Assembly (NCBI GenBank): GCA_947447005.1
Contig: CANFHO010000005.1
Coordinates: forward strand, 1-51,508
Origin: Chitinophagaceae bacterium
Lineage (GTDB): Bacteria > Bacteroidota > Bacteroidia > Chitinophagales > Chitinophagaceae
Reading direction: 5' to 3'
DNA: 51,508 nt
The notes below the pieces were generated by a model. That model ran no database searches. It saw nothing but the letters and a program-made list of their open reading frames with translations, and was not told the DNA's origin. Shown here in pieces: positions 36,478 through 43,792 of the stretch; position 1 is the first letter of the stretch; every line of letters starts with the position of its first letter. The translations under genes and the position numbers were made by a program.

Positions 36478-36621
36478 ACTGTTTTTTTTAGTGATGATCT
36501 TTTGAACTGATCGGCTCACCTGTAAATGAACCGACGCTCATTGAGGAAAGAAAATACAGAAGAAAAGTTCTGCAAAACTAGCTTTAATCTTTTATTTTTA
36601 AGTAAAATAATCTCTAAAGCA

Positions 36622-37845
36622 ATGTCAAAATTTCGCTTGTATACGTTCTTTTTTCTATTGATATCAGTTGGTATGCAGGCACAAAAAATTGCGCCTGGAG
36701 CAAATCGACTTGACCTCTATCTTCCGATACTCAAGGGAAAGCATGTGGCATTGTTTGCCAATCAGACTTCCATGGTGGGTAACACGCATGTGTTGGATAC
36801 CCTCCTTTCAAGAGGTATTCAAGTAAAGGTAATCTTTGGCCCGGAACATGGTTTTCGAGGAACGGCTGATGCCGGTGAAAAGGTAGGCAATCAGGTGGAT
36901 GCAAAAACAGGCATTCCTGTTATTTCATTATATGGTGTAAAACAAGCCCCATCAGCAGAAGATCTTGCAGGAATTGATATGGTAATATTTGATATTCAGG
37001 ATGTGGGAACCCGTTTCTACACCTATATTTCATCGCTGGAAGATTTGATGAATGCAGTTCTGCCTATGAAGAAAAAAATACTTATCCTAGACAGACCCAA
37101 TCCCAATGGACATTATGTAGATGGGCCTGTGTTGAACAAAGAATTTCATTCTCATGTTGGAATGCAACCTATACCTGTGGTGTATGGCATGACCATCGGA
37201 GAATATGCAAAAATGTTGATTGGTGAAAAATGGTTGAAGGATAATGCTGTCAACACCTATGATAGTCTGAAAAGAAAAGGAAAGGATCTTTTACAAGTAA
37301 TTCCATGCAGTGGCTATTCCCATAATTCAGTGTATTCCCTGCCTGTTAAACCTTCACCCAATTTACCAGATATGTCTGCCATTCTTTGGTATCCTTCTAC
37401 CTGCTTCTTTGAAGGAACGGTATTGAGCGAAGGTAGGGGAACAAAGAAACCCTTCCAATATTTTGGACATCCCTCCCTCCCTTCTAATTTGTTTTCATTC
37501 ACGCCTGTTTCCATGCCAGGAGCAACCGCTCCCAAGTTGGTGAATCAAAAGTGCTATGGATGGAATCTTTCTGCTGAACCCAATGAAGTCAGAAAAAAAG
37601 TAAACAACCGAATTCAATTGTCGTATTTGATCAATGCCTATAAACTCTTCCCCGACAAAGAACATTTTTTCATCATGCCTAAGTCTGGCGACATGAAAGC
37701 TTCTTTCTTTAATAAGCTGGCGGGCAATGAGGAATTAATGCTTCAAATCATCGCTGGAGAGTCTGAAGAAAATATCCGCAAATCCTGGGAGCCTGAATTA
37801 ACAGAGTTTAAGTTAATACGGAGGAAGTATTTGATTTATAGGTAG
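36622..37845 (+). CDS. DUF1343 (NamZ-like) exo-beta-N-acetylmuramidase, exported
   Basis: The ATG at 36622 opens a signal peptide (MSKFRLYTFFFLLISVGMQAQ); the frame before it is not protein-like. The 407-residue protein shows the DUF1343 pattern: VALFANQTSMV, IFGPEHGFRGTADAGEKV, PVISLYG, IDMVIFDIQDVGTRFYTYISSL, ILDRPNPNG, WYPSTCFFEGTVLSEGRGT. The characterised member NamZ releases N-acetylmuramic acid from the non-reducing end of peptidoglycan fragments. A periplasmic role in muropeptide recycling is therefore likely. Its stop codon runs directly into the large heptad array at 37846. Confidence 0.88.
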   Translation: MSKFRLYTFFFLLISVGMQAQKIAPGANRLDLYLPILKGKHVALFANQTSMVGNTHVLDTLLSRGIQVKVIFGPEHGFRGTADAGEKVGNQVDAKTGIPVISLYGVKQAPSAEDLAGIDMVIFDIQDVGTRFYTYISSLEDLMNAVLPMKKKILILDRPNPNGHYVDGPVLNKEFHSHVGMQPIPVVYGMTIGEYAKMLIGEKWLKDNAVNTYDSLKRKGKDLLQVIPCSGYSHNSVYSLPVKPSPNLPDMSAILWYPSTCFFEGTVLSEGRGTKKPFQYFGHPSLPSNLFSFTPVSMPGATAPKLVNQKCYGWNLSAEPNEVRKKVNNRIQLSYLINAYKLFPDKEHFFIMPKSGDMKASFFNKLAGNEELMLQIIAGESEENIRKSWEPELTEFKLIRRKYLIYR

Positions 37846-38040
37846 GCACAAGGCACAGGGCACGAGGCACAGGGCACAAGGCACAGGGAACGAGGCACAG
37901 GGCACGAGGCACAGGGCACAAGGCACAGGGCACGAGTTTGTGTACGGAAATAATTCAATTCAGTTGAATTTTTACATTGGCTGTTCCTTGTGCCCTGTTC
38001 CTTGTGCCCTGTACCTTTTGTTCTGTGCCTTGTGCCTTGT
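37846..38040. repeat. Largest heptad array, with inverted right arm, between namZ-like and fmt
   Basis: Thirteen consecutive 7-bp units (37846-37936) start at the base after the stop codon. They follow the cycle GCACAAG, GCACAGG, GCACGAG, GCACAGG (28-bp higher period) with one variant, GAACGAG. After about 44 bp, with the palindrome AATTCA...TGAATT, the complementary arm (37981-38040) has units CTGTTCC, TTGTGCC, CTGTACC, CTGTGCC and one aberrant TTTTGTT. The arms can pair into a long hairpin between two co-directional genes. Confidence 0.95.
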
Positions 38041-38046
38041 TTAATG

Positions 38047-38054
38047 TATTTTTG
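38047..38054 (+). promoter_or_regulatory. Candidate -7 box directly before fmt
   Basis: TATTTTTG fits TAnnTTTG and ends 4 bp before the ATG at 38059. If used, the transcript would start at or within a few bases of the start codon. No good -33 element is seen in the repeat arm upstream. Confidence 0.4.
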
Positions 38055-38058
38055 TTTC

Positions 38059-39003
38059 ATGCCTACTTTAAAAGATTGCCGTATTGTTTTCATGGGTACG
38101 CCGGAGTTTGCAGTTGCTACACTCGACAAACTTGTTCTGGAGGGATGTAACATAGTTGGTGTGATTACAGCGCCCGATAAGCCCGCTGGCAGGGGCATGC
38201 AGCTCTCTCAAAGTGCAGTAAAGAAATATGCAGTGGAACATGGATTGCATGTTTTGCAACCAATCAAACTGAAAGACCCGGTGTTTATCGATGAGCTGAA
38301 ATCGCTCAATGCCGATGTACAAATCGTTGTGGCATTTCGTATGTTGCCTGAAATGGTTTGGAATATGCCACCCATGGGCACCATCAATTTGCATGGATCT
38401 GTACTCCCCAAATACCGTGGCGCAGCCCCCATCAATTGGGCAATTATAAACGGTGAAACAGAAACAGGTGTAACTACATTCAAATTGAAACATGAGATTG
38501 ATACGGGAGATGTGTTGATGCAGGAAATCATCCCCATTACAGATTCCATGAAGGCCGGGGAATTGCATGACATCATGAAGGAAATCGGTGCAAACCTGAT
38601 TCATCAAACACTTGAACAATATTGTTCCAACACCTTGATGCCAAAACCGCAGATACAACTGAGTCAAACAGCCATGGATGAAATCCCGTCTGCACCTAAG
38701 TTGCATACAGATACCTCGCGTATCGATTGGAATTTGCCAGCTAAAAAAATATTTAATCTTATCCGTGGATTATCACCTTACCCAGCAGCATTCACGCAAT
38801 TGGATGGCAAGTTGCTGAAGATTTACAAAGCTTCATATGTCAATACAGAACCCAATCTCTCTCCAGGAGAATACAAAACAGATGGAAAATCATTCCTCCA
38901 ATTCGCTGCAGCAGATGGTTGGGTCAATATCCTCGAACTCCAACTGGAAGGGAAAAAACGAATGGAGGTGGATGCTTTCTTGAGAGGACACAGATTTAAA
39001 TGA
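38059..39003 (+). CDS. fmt: Methionyl-tRNA formyltransferase
   Basis: The ATG at 38059 precedes the usual beginning CRIVFMGTPEFAV; the frame extends upstream to 37990 only by reading through repeat DNA. The 314-residue enzyme formylates Met-tRNA(fMet) with 10-formyl-THF. Seen are ITAPDKPAGRGM, the catalytic-site segment INLHGSVLPKYRGAAPINWAII (Asn, His), IDTGDVL (Asp) and the C-terminal OB-like domain (about 205-314) starting IDWNLPAKKIFNLIRGLSPYP. Its stop codon TGA is the first triplet of the heptad array at 39001. Confidence 0.96.
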   Translation: MPTLKDCRIVFMGTPEFAVATLDKLVLEGCNIVGVITAPDKPAGRGMQLSQSAVKKYAVEHGLHVLQPIKLKDPVFIDELKSLNADVQIVVAFRMLPEMVWNMPPMGTINLHGSVLPKYRGAAPINWAIINGETETGVTTFKLKHEIDTGDVLMQEIIPITDSMKAGELHDIMKEIGANLIHQTLEQYCSNTLMPKPQIQLSQTAMDEIPSAPKLHTDTSRIDWNLPAKKIFNLIRGLSPYPAAFTQLDGKLLKIYKASYVNTEPNLSPGEYKTDGKSFLQFAAADGWVNILELQLEGKKRMEVDAFLRGHRFK

Positions 39004-39075
39004 AGAATGAAGAATGAAAAATGAAGAGCGGAATAGCCAATTCTTCATTTTTCACTCTTCTTTTTTCACTCTTCA
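39001..39075. repeat. Heptad arrays opened by both stop codons between fmt and its convergent neighbour
   Basis: On the plus strand the units TGAAGAA, TGAAGAA, TGAAAAA, TGAAGAG (39001-39028) begin with the fmt stop codon. On the minus strand TGAAGAG, TGAAAAA, AGAAGAG, TGAAAAA, TGAAGAA begin with the stop codon of the opposite gene at 39075. The two arms are complementary in register, including a perfect 13-bp stretch, around a loop of about 14 bp. The array fills the whole intergenic space. Confidence 0.93.
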
Positions 39076-39612
39076 TTTAAGGTATTTCCCCAACCACAAC
39101 CCTACAAAACCCCATCCCAACAATGCATCCAGCAAATCCATGAAAATGTCTGTGCCGTGATACCAGATATAATTGGTATATGCATGATTGAAGAAACCGA
39201 TCAATCCAACTGTCAGCGAAACAGATAGAATGGTTTTGAATCCAGTGATATTTGCCTTGCTCAACAAGGAAATGAAAAGATACATAATGAGTATATTTAC
39301 CAACAAACCTCTGAGGATATTCATACCCATGTCGTTTTTAGACGATGTAGTATAATTAATGACGGCGGATGGCTTACCCACATTATCCGCTGCACATTTC
39401 ATCTGCGCCTCAGCTCCCAATGAAGGATCCGCAAGCGGTATGGCATATTTGCCAGTTTTCAATCCTGCACTTGCCAATACACTGAGTATCGTGTCTTGGT
39501 GAGGAGTGTATTGGTGCTCAGCTTTGTGGAGGTCCAATGCTGCCTGTGACATGAACTGCCAGACGAATAAAATGATAGCTGCTACAATTGTTGCAATTAG
39601 TGTGCGTTTCAT
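39073..39612 (-). CDS. Small membrane protein with four probable helices, unknown function
   Basis: I do not recognise this 179-residue protein. It has an N-terminal hydrophobic segment (about 6-26), a polar extracytoplasmic-looking stretch (about 30-95, with one Cys) and three further hydrophobic segments (about 98-116, 122-144, 158-175). The last one is Gly/Leu-rich (LLDALLGWGFVGLWLGKYLK). It starts 45 bp from divergent pepT and ends at the heptad array shared with fmt. No motif suggests an enzymatic role. Confidence 0.7.
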   Translation of the reverse strand: MKRTLIATIVAAIILFVWQFMSQAALDLHKAEHQYTPHQDTILSVLASAGLKTGKYAIPLADPSLGAEAQMKCAADNVGKPSAVINYTTSSKNDMGMNILRGLLVNILIMYLFISLLSKANITGFKTILSVSLTVGLIGFFNHAYTNYIWYHGTDIFMDLLDALLGWGFVGLWLGKYLK

Positions 39613-39657
39613 GATGATTGTTTTGATAAATTTAGCAATTTACAATCAAATCAAGAA

Positions 39658-40890
39658 ATGAAACAGCTCGTTGAACGCTTCATGCGATATGTGCAGATAG
39701 ACACACAAAGTGATCCTGAAAGTGAAAGTTTTCCCTCTACTGAAAAACAAAAAGACCTGTCTCGTAAACTTGCTCAAGAACTCATTGAGATGGGTATCAC
39801 AGATGCACATATGGATGAATGGGGTTATGTATACGCTACCATTCCTGCCACAACACAAAAAAACGTTCCTGTGATCTGTTTGTGCTCCCATGTAGACACT
39901 GCTCCTGATTGCAGTGGCATGAACGTGAAACCTATACTGCATAAGGCTTATGCGGGACAAGACATTGTTCTTCCAGATGATCCCACACAAATCATTTCAG
40001 TAAAGGAACATCCATATTTGTCAGAAAAAATTGGGGATGACATTATTACTGCGAGTGGACTAACCTTACTCGGGGCAGATGATAAAGCAGGTGTGGCTGT
40101 GATCATGGAACTTGCAGATACACTGATCAAAGATCCATCCATACAGCATGGTAAGATTCGCATTTTATTTACACCTGATGAAGAGGTAGGAAGGGGAGTG
40201 GAACATGTGGATATGCAAAAACTAGGTGCTGATTTCGGATATACATTAGATGGATCCGAACTTGGTTCTTTGGAGTTTGAAACTTTTTCAGCAGATGGGG
40301 TTGAAGTGATTGTACATGGTGTGATTGCTCACCCCGGTAGTGCCAAAGGGAAGCTGGTGAATGCGATTAAGATCGTTTCTGAATTTGTTGCTGCACTTCC
40401 TGCAACTGAATGGGCGCCAGAAGTAACAGAAGGACGGACAGGTTTTGTACATCCTACGGATATCAAAGGTGGTGCCGAATCAGCAAGTGTGAAATTCATC
40501 ATCCGTGATTTTGATACTTATAAATTGAATGAATACGAAGAGCGACTCCACGGGATGTTAAAAACAGTGATATCTAAATATCCTTCGGCAACCTATGAAT
40601 TCAAGGTTAAAGAGCAATATCGAAATATGCGTGAAATATTGGATGAACATCCCCAAGTGGTTGATTTTGCAAAGGAAGCAATCATTGCTGCAGGAATCAA
40701 TCCAATAAGTAATCCTGTACGGGGTGGAACAGATGGATCGAGATTTTCGTTTATGGGATTGCCTTGCCCAAATCTCTTCACAGGCGAAATGGCGCTCCAT
40801 TCCAAGCATGAATTTGTGAGTGTTCAGGATATGGAAAAGTCGGTTGACATGCTCATTGAACTTGTGAAGCTATGGGAACGTAAGTCGTAG
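39658..40890 (+). CDS. pepT: Peptidase T (tripeptide aminopeptidase)
   Basis: The 410-residue M20B metallopeptidase removes the N-terminal residue of tripeptides in the cytoplasm. Seen are the opening ERFMRYVQIDTQSDPES, the zinc-site segments SHVDTAPD (His, Asp) and LLGADDKAG (bridging Asp), TPDEEVGRG (base Glu and ligand Glu), YTLDGSELGSLEFETF (Asp), HPGSAKGK in the dimerisation domain, and the final ligand region LFTGEMALHSKHEFV (His). Length and all metal ligands match PepT. Shares a 45-bp divergent gap with the membrane protein gene. Confidence 0.96.
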   Translation: MKQLVERFMRYVQIDTQSDPESESFPSTEKQKDLSRKLAQELIEMGITDAHMDEWGYVYATIPATTQKNVPVICLCSHVDTAPDCSGMNVKPILHKAYAGQDIVLPDDPTQIISVKEHPYLSEKIGDDIITASGLTLLGADDKAGVAVIMELADTLIKDPSIQHGKIRILFTPDEEVGRGVEHVDMQKLGADFGYTLDGSELGSLEFETFSADGVEVIVHGVIAHPGSAKGKLVNAIKIVSEFVAALPATEWAPEVTEGRTGFVHPTDIKGGAESASVKFIIRDFDTYKLNEYEERLHGMLKTVISKYPSATYEFKVKEQYRNMREILDEHPQVVDFAKEAIIAAGINPISNPVRGGTDGSRFSFMGLPCPNLFTGEMALHSKHEFVSVQDMEKSVDMLIELVKLWERKS

Positions 40891-40968
40891 TAAACAACTT
40901 TATCATCTCATTAATAATTAAAGTTGCATCTTCATGTAGTGCAAAAGGCTTTAAGAATGTTTTCTCAT

Positions 40969-40976
40969 TAAATTTG
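40969..40976 (+). promoter_or_regulatory. Candidate -7 box for exbB-exbD
   Basis: TAAATTTG is an exact TAnnTTTG match ending 14 bp before the ATG at 40991. It supports that ATG, since the TTG at 40985 would leave an 8-bp gap. No clear -33 element. Confidence 0.5.
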
Positions 40977-40990
40977 TTCAAACTTTGTCT

Positions 40991-41680
40991 ATGATATTTC
41001 AACTCTTGCAAGTTGCTACGCCGCCCCAAACTACGGGTAATGCAAATGCAGCCACTTCAAAGGCCATGCATTTGTGGGATGTACTTCAATCGGGTGGAAC
41101 AATTATGATTCCATTGGGTTTGCTTTTTGTGATGGCAATCTTTTTCTTCTTCGAACGATATATTGCTATCCGCAAGGCGGGTAAGATTGATGATAATTTC
41201 ATGCGCATCATCCGTGATCATATCGTCAACGGCAATGTGGCTGCAGCCAGGGCGATGACACGTAATACGGATAATCCTGTTGCACGAATCATTGATAAAG
41301 GAATTCAACGTGTTGGAAAACCCATTGATGCCATTGAACGCAGCATGGAAAATATCGCACGCTTGGAAATGTATAATCTGGAAAGAAACCTCAGTGTGTT
41401 GAGTGTGATCTCAAGAGCCGCGCCCATCTTTGGTTTCGTGGGAACCTTGGCGGGATTGATGCAGTTGTTTTTTGATATCAATACAACAGGCGAATTTGTA
41501 TTGAATACCATTGCAGGCGGATTGTATGTGAAGTTGGTGACTTCCATTTCTGGTTTGTTGGTTGGATTGGTATCCTTTCTGGCTTATAGCTATTTGCATA
41601 CACAGATTGACAAAACTGCAAACAAAATGGAAACGGCTGCTGCTGATTTTTTAGATATTCTTCAAGAACCTACTCGATAA
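40991..41680 (+). CDS. exbB: ExbB/TolQ/MotA-family proton channel protein
   Basis: The 229-residue protein has a first hydrophobic helix (about 32-52: GGTIMIPLGLLFVMAIFFFFERYIAI region), a cytoplasmic stretch, and two further helices (about 135-160 with APIFGFVGTLAGLMQLF, and 170-200 with GLLVGLVSFLAYSYLH). The GTLxG motif and ITTSIS-like KLVTSISGLLVG are family features. With ExbD it uses the proton gradient to drive TonB, Tol or gliding-type systems. The exbD gene follows after 6 bp. No tonB or third gene follows, so the energised partner is coded elsewhere. Tol-type versus Exb-type cannot be decided. Confidence 0.92.
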   Translation: MIFQLLQVATPPQTTGNANAATSKAMHLWDVLQSGGTIMIPLGLLFVMAIFFFFERYIAIRKAGKIDDNFMRIIRDHIVNGNVAAARAMTRNTDNPVARIIDKGIQRVGKPIDAIERSMENIARLEMYNLERNLSVLSVISRAAPIFGFVGTLAGLMQLFFDINTTGEFVLNTIAGGLYVKLVTSISGLLVGLVSFLAYSYLHTQIDKTANKMETAAADFLDILQEPTR

Positions 41681-41686
41681 TCATTC

Positions 41687-42085
41687 ATGCAAATCAGAAA
41701 AAAATATAAAGGAGAAGCAGAGGTTTTTACAGAAGCCCTGAATGATATTTTATTCATACTTCTCATGTTCTTTCTGATTGTATCAACCCTTGCAAATCCT
41801 AATGTAATCAAGCTTTCACAGCCTAAATCACAGGGCGACACCAAGGCAAAACAAAATGTGGTTGTATCCATCGATGCCAATAAACAATTTTATGTAGGTA
41901 CAACGCCAGTTCCGTTTGATTCATTGAAGTCCATGCTGCAACCCGCCATCAGCAAAGAAAAGACCGAAATTCCCACCATCGTAATCAATGCAGATAAGAC
42001 TGTTGATATTGAATCTGTTGTTGGTGTCATGCGTATTGCAAAAGAATTGGGTGCAAAGACGGTGTTGTCGGTGGAGAAAAATTAA
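41687..42085 (+). CDS. exbD: ExbD/TolR-family biopolymer transporter
   Basis: The 132-residue protein has one transmembrane helix (about 18-37, LNDILFILLMFFLIVSTLA) with Asp20 at its N-terminal end, the proton-carrying residue of the family, and a periplasmic domain (40-132) ending VVGVMRIAKELGAKTVLSVEK. It forms the stator with ExbB coded 6 bp upstream. It is followed by a short heptad-like tract and the convergent prmC gene. Confidence 0.93.
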   Translation: MQIRKKYKGEAEVFTEALNDILFILLMFFLIVSTLANPNVIKLSQPKSQGDTKAKQNVVVSIDANKQFYVGTTPVPFDSLKSMLQPAISKEKTEIPTIVINADKTVDIESVVGVMRIAKELGAKTVLSVEKN

Positions 42086-42089
42086 GATA

Positions 42090-42110
42090 CAGCCAGGCAC
42101 AGGGTACAAG
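42090..42110 (+). repeat. Short heptad tract between exbD and prmC
   Basis: CAGCCAG, GCACAGG, GTACAAG in register, nearly the unit of the large array at 37846. Only three units; weak alone, but in the same kind of place. Confidence 0.5.
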
Positions 42111-42126
42111 GATTTTAAAACAAATT

Positions 42127-43005
42127 TTAAAGAGAGGCGCCGGGTCTGCGTCCTTTCACGATGCGATCAAGTCCTTGTAAATCTTTGCATACTTCAATTT
42201 CTTCAAACAAATTTTCTTCCATCAATGCTGCAACTTGATGTGCATATGAGGAATGTGTTTCGAAATAAAGATTGCCTCCTCTCATCAGATGCTCTTCTGT
42301 AAATTTGATAATCGATTTATAGAATTGCAATGGATCATTGTTTGTGACAAACAGTGCCTGATGTGGTTCATAATCCAATACATGTTTGGCCATTTCCTGT
42401 TTGTCAATTTCTGGGATATAAGGAGGATTGCTCACGATTATATCAAATGGAGGCAGCTGATGATCTACATTGGGGTGGAGGATATTGATTCTGTTGAAAT
42501 GCAATTCCACCTGTAATGCAGATGCATTTTTTCTGGCTATTTCGAGTGCTGATTCGCTATCATCAATGGCCCAAATTTCCCAATCCGGAAATGTTTTTTT
42601 CAATGAAATGGCAATACATCCACTGCCTGTACCGATGTCCAATATGTTTTTCTTTTCATGCAATTTTAGTCGCACTTCTTGTTCTTTTCTAATCAGATCA
42701 ACCAACTCCTCAGTTTCTGGACGAGGTATCAATACATGTTCATCTACATAAAATGGAAATCCATAAAACCATGCTTCTCGTAAAACGTATTGGACTGGTC
42801 TTCCATGGAGCAATTCATATTTAAATTGGTCAAATTTGGTTTGTTGATCTTCTGTCATTTGCAAATCTGCATGGACGATTCTTTTTGATCTTTCCCATCC
42901 AGTAAGTTTTTCCATGACCAAATCTGCGATGTTTCGCGCTTCCCTTAAATCGTATAAAGGATGAATGGACTCTGCAAGTGATTGATATGCTTCTTTTATA
43001 CCCAC
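42127..43005 (-). CDS. prmC: Peptide chain release factor N5-glutamine methyltransferase
   Basis: The enzyme methylates the GGQ glutamine of release factors RF1 and RF2. It shows an N-terminal helical domain ending RPVQYVLREAWFYG, then PRPETEELVDLI, SAM motif ILDIGTGSGCIAISL and the substrate motif NPPYIP. The start is set at GTG 43005 (292 residues, MGIKEAYQSLAESIHPLYD), which fits the family's beginning; the only earlier start is TTG at 43023. A TACATTTG -7-like box lies between the two, so the TTG could not be on a transcript from it. Confidence 0.93.
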   Translation of the reverse strand: MGIKEAYQSLAESIHPLYDLREARNIADLVMEKLTGWERSKRIVHADLQMTEDQQTKFDQFKYELLHGRPVQYVLREAWFYGFPFYVDEHVLIPRPETEELVDLIRKEQEVRLKLHEKKNILDIGTGSGCIAISLKKTFPDWEIWAIDDSESALEIARKNASALQVELHFNRINILHPNVDHQLPPFDIIVSNPPYIPEIDKQEMAKHVLDYEPHQALFVTNNDPLQFYKSIIKFTEEHLMRGGNLYFETHSSYAHQVAALMEENLFEEIEVCKDLQGLDRIVKGRRPGASL

Positions 43006-43009
43006 AACC

Positions 43010-43017
43010 CAAATGTA
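43010..43017 (-). promoter_or_regulatory. Candidate -7 box of prmC
   Basis: The minus strand reads TACATTTG, an exact TAnnTTTG match ending 4 bp before GTG 43005, implying a nearly leaderless mRNA. It stands back to back with TAACTTTG (43025-43032) for the opposite gene. Confidence 0.45.
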
Positions 43018-43024
43018 AAACAAT

Positions 43025-43032
43025 TAACTTTG
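43025..43032 (+). promoter_or_regulatory. Candidate -7 box of the IMPACT-family gene
   Basis: TAACTTTG fits TAnnTTTG on the plus strand, 80 bp before the ATG at 43113. No clear -33 element. Confidence 0.35.
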
Positions 43033-43112
43033 CGCACTTCCCAATTGATGGCATCGATTCAATTAAATTGATTTAAGATGTAAAATCATCCGTGGGTGGA
43101 AAATGAAAAGTC

Positions 43113-43733
43113 ATGGCAGACCCCTTTTATTATCAAACCATAGAAAAGTCAGCAGTAGCAGAATTTACAGACCGTGGAAGTAAATTCATCGCATATACAT
43201 TTCCCGTATATAGCATTGATGCATTTAAGGAAGTTCTGCAGCAAATGAAAAAAGAGCATCCCAAAGCTTCACATTATTGTTTTGCATATCGGATTGGTGC
43301 AGATGGAATGACTTTTCGTGTTTCGGATGCTGGTGAACCATCTGGAACTGCAGGCAGACCTATTCTTGGCCAAATTGACTCAAAAGGAGTTACCAATGTT
43401 TGTGTGATAGTTGTCCGTTATTTTGGTGGCACCTTGTTGGGTGTTCCTGGTCTGATCAATGCATATAAGACGGCTGCATCTTTTGCATTGCAGTTGAGTC
43501 CGATTCAACGTTTGCCCATTGAAGTCAAATATGAAATTCAATTTGATTATACCATCACCAATGATGTATTGAAAAATATCAAGAAGTTTAATTGCCATAT
43601 CATGAAACAGGACATGCAACTGTTCTGTATGTATGTGATTGGTATTCCGAAAATAAGTGAAATGGAAGCAGTTCATGCCTTTGAATCCATCCGCGGAGCA
43701 TCCATCAAAAAAATAAGCGATCCAGATTCCTGA
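43113..43733 (+). CDS. IMPACT/YigZ family protein
   Basis: The 206-residue protein has the UPF0029 domain (about 10-125): RGSKFIAYTFPVYS, HPKASHYCFAYRIG, DAGEPSGTAGRPILGQID and VRYFGGTLLGVPGL. A C-terminal ferredoxin-like domain (about 135-205) follows. Related proteins act in translation control (IMPACT) or are uncharacterised bacterial factors (YigZ). It is divergent from prmC, itself a translation gene. Function in bacteria is unproven. Confidence 0.93.
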   Translation: MADPFYYQTIEKSAVAEFTDRGSKFIAYTFPVYSIDAFKEVLQQMKKEHPKASHYCFAYRIGADGMTFRVSDAGEPSGTAGRPILGQIDSKGVTNVCVIVVRYFGGTLLGVPGLINAYKTAASFALQLSPIQRLPIEVKYEIQFDYTITNDVLKNIKKFNCHIMKQDMQLFCMYVIGIPKISEMEAVHAFESIRGASIKKISDPDS

Positions 43734-43757
43734 ATCGCTCTATTGATTTTTAGGTTT

Positions 43758-43792
43758 TCGACAATCGATTATCGAAAATGGGTTATTGATTA
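43758..43792. repeat. Heptad array between the IMPACT and zinc-ribbon genes
   Basis: Five 7-bp units in register (TCGACAA, TCGATTA, TCGAAAA, TGGGTTA, TTGATTA) end exactly at the stop codon of the minus-strand gene. The first part is also a near-perfect 20-bp palindrome (43757-43776) that could form a hairpin between the convergent genes. Confidence 0.7.

Noticed and set aside
37846-38040. CRISPR array
   Set aside because: Units are 7 bp with no spacers, there are no cas genes, and the second arm is inverted. It is a tandem heptad repeat.
37990-38058. N-terminal extension of Fmt (23 codons)
   Set aside because: The extension is a translation of repeat DNA (PCSLCPVP-like, Cys/Pro/Leu only); the family start is the ATG at 38059.
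38068-38706. 212-codon minus-strand ORF inside fmt
   Set aside because: Shadow of fmt; the sense frame has all catalytic motifs, and the antisense protein resembles nothing and is His/Cys-rich.
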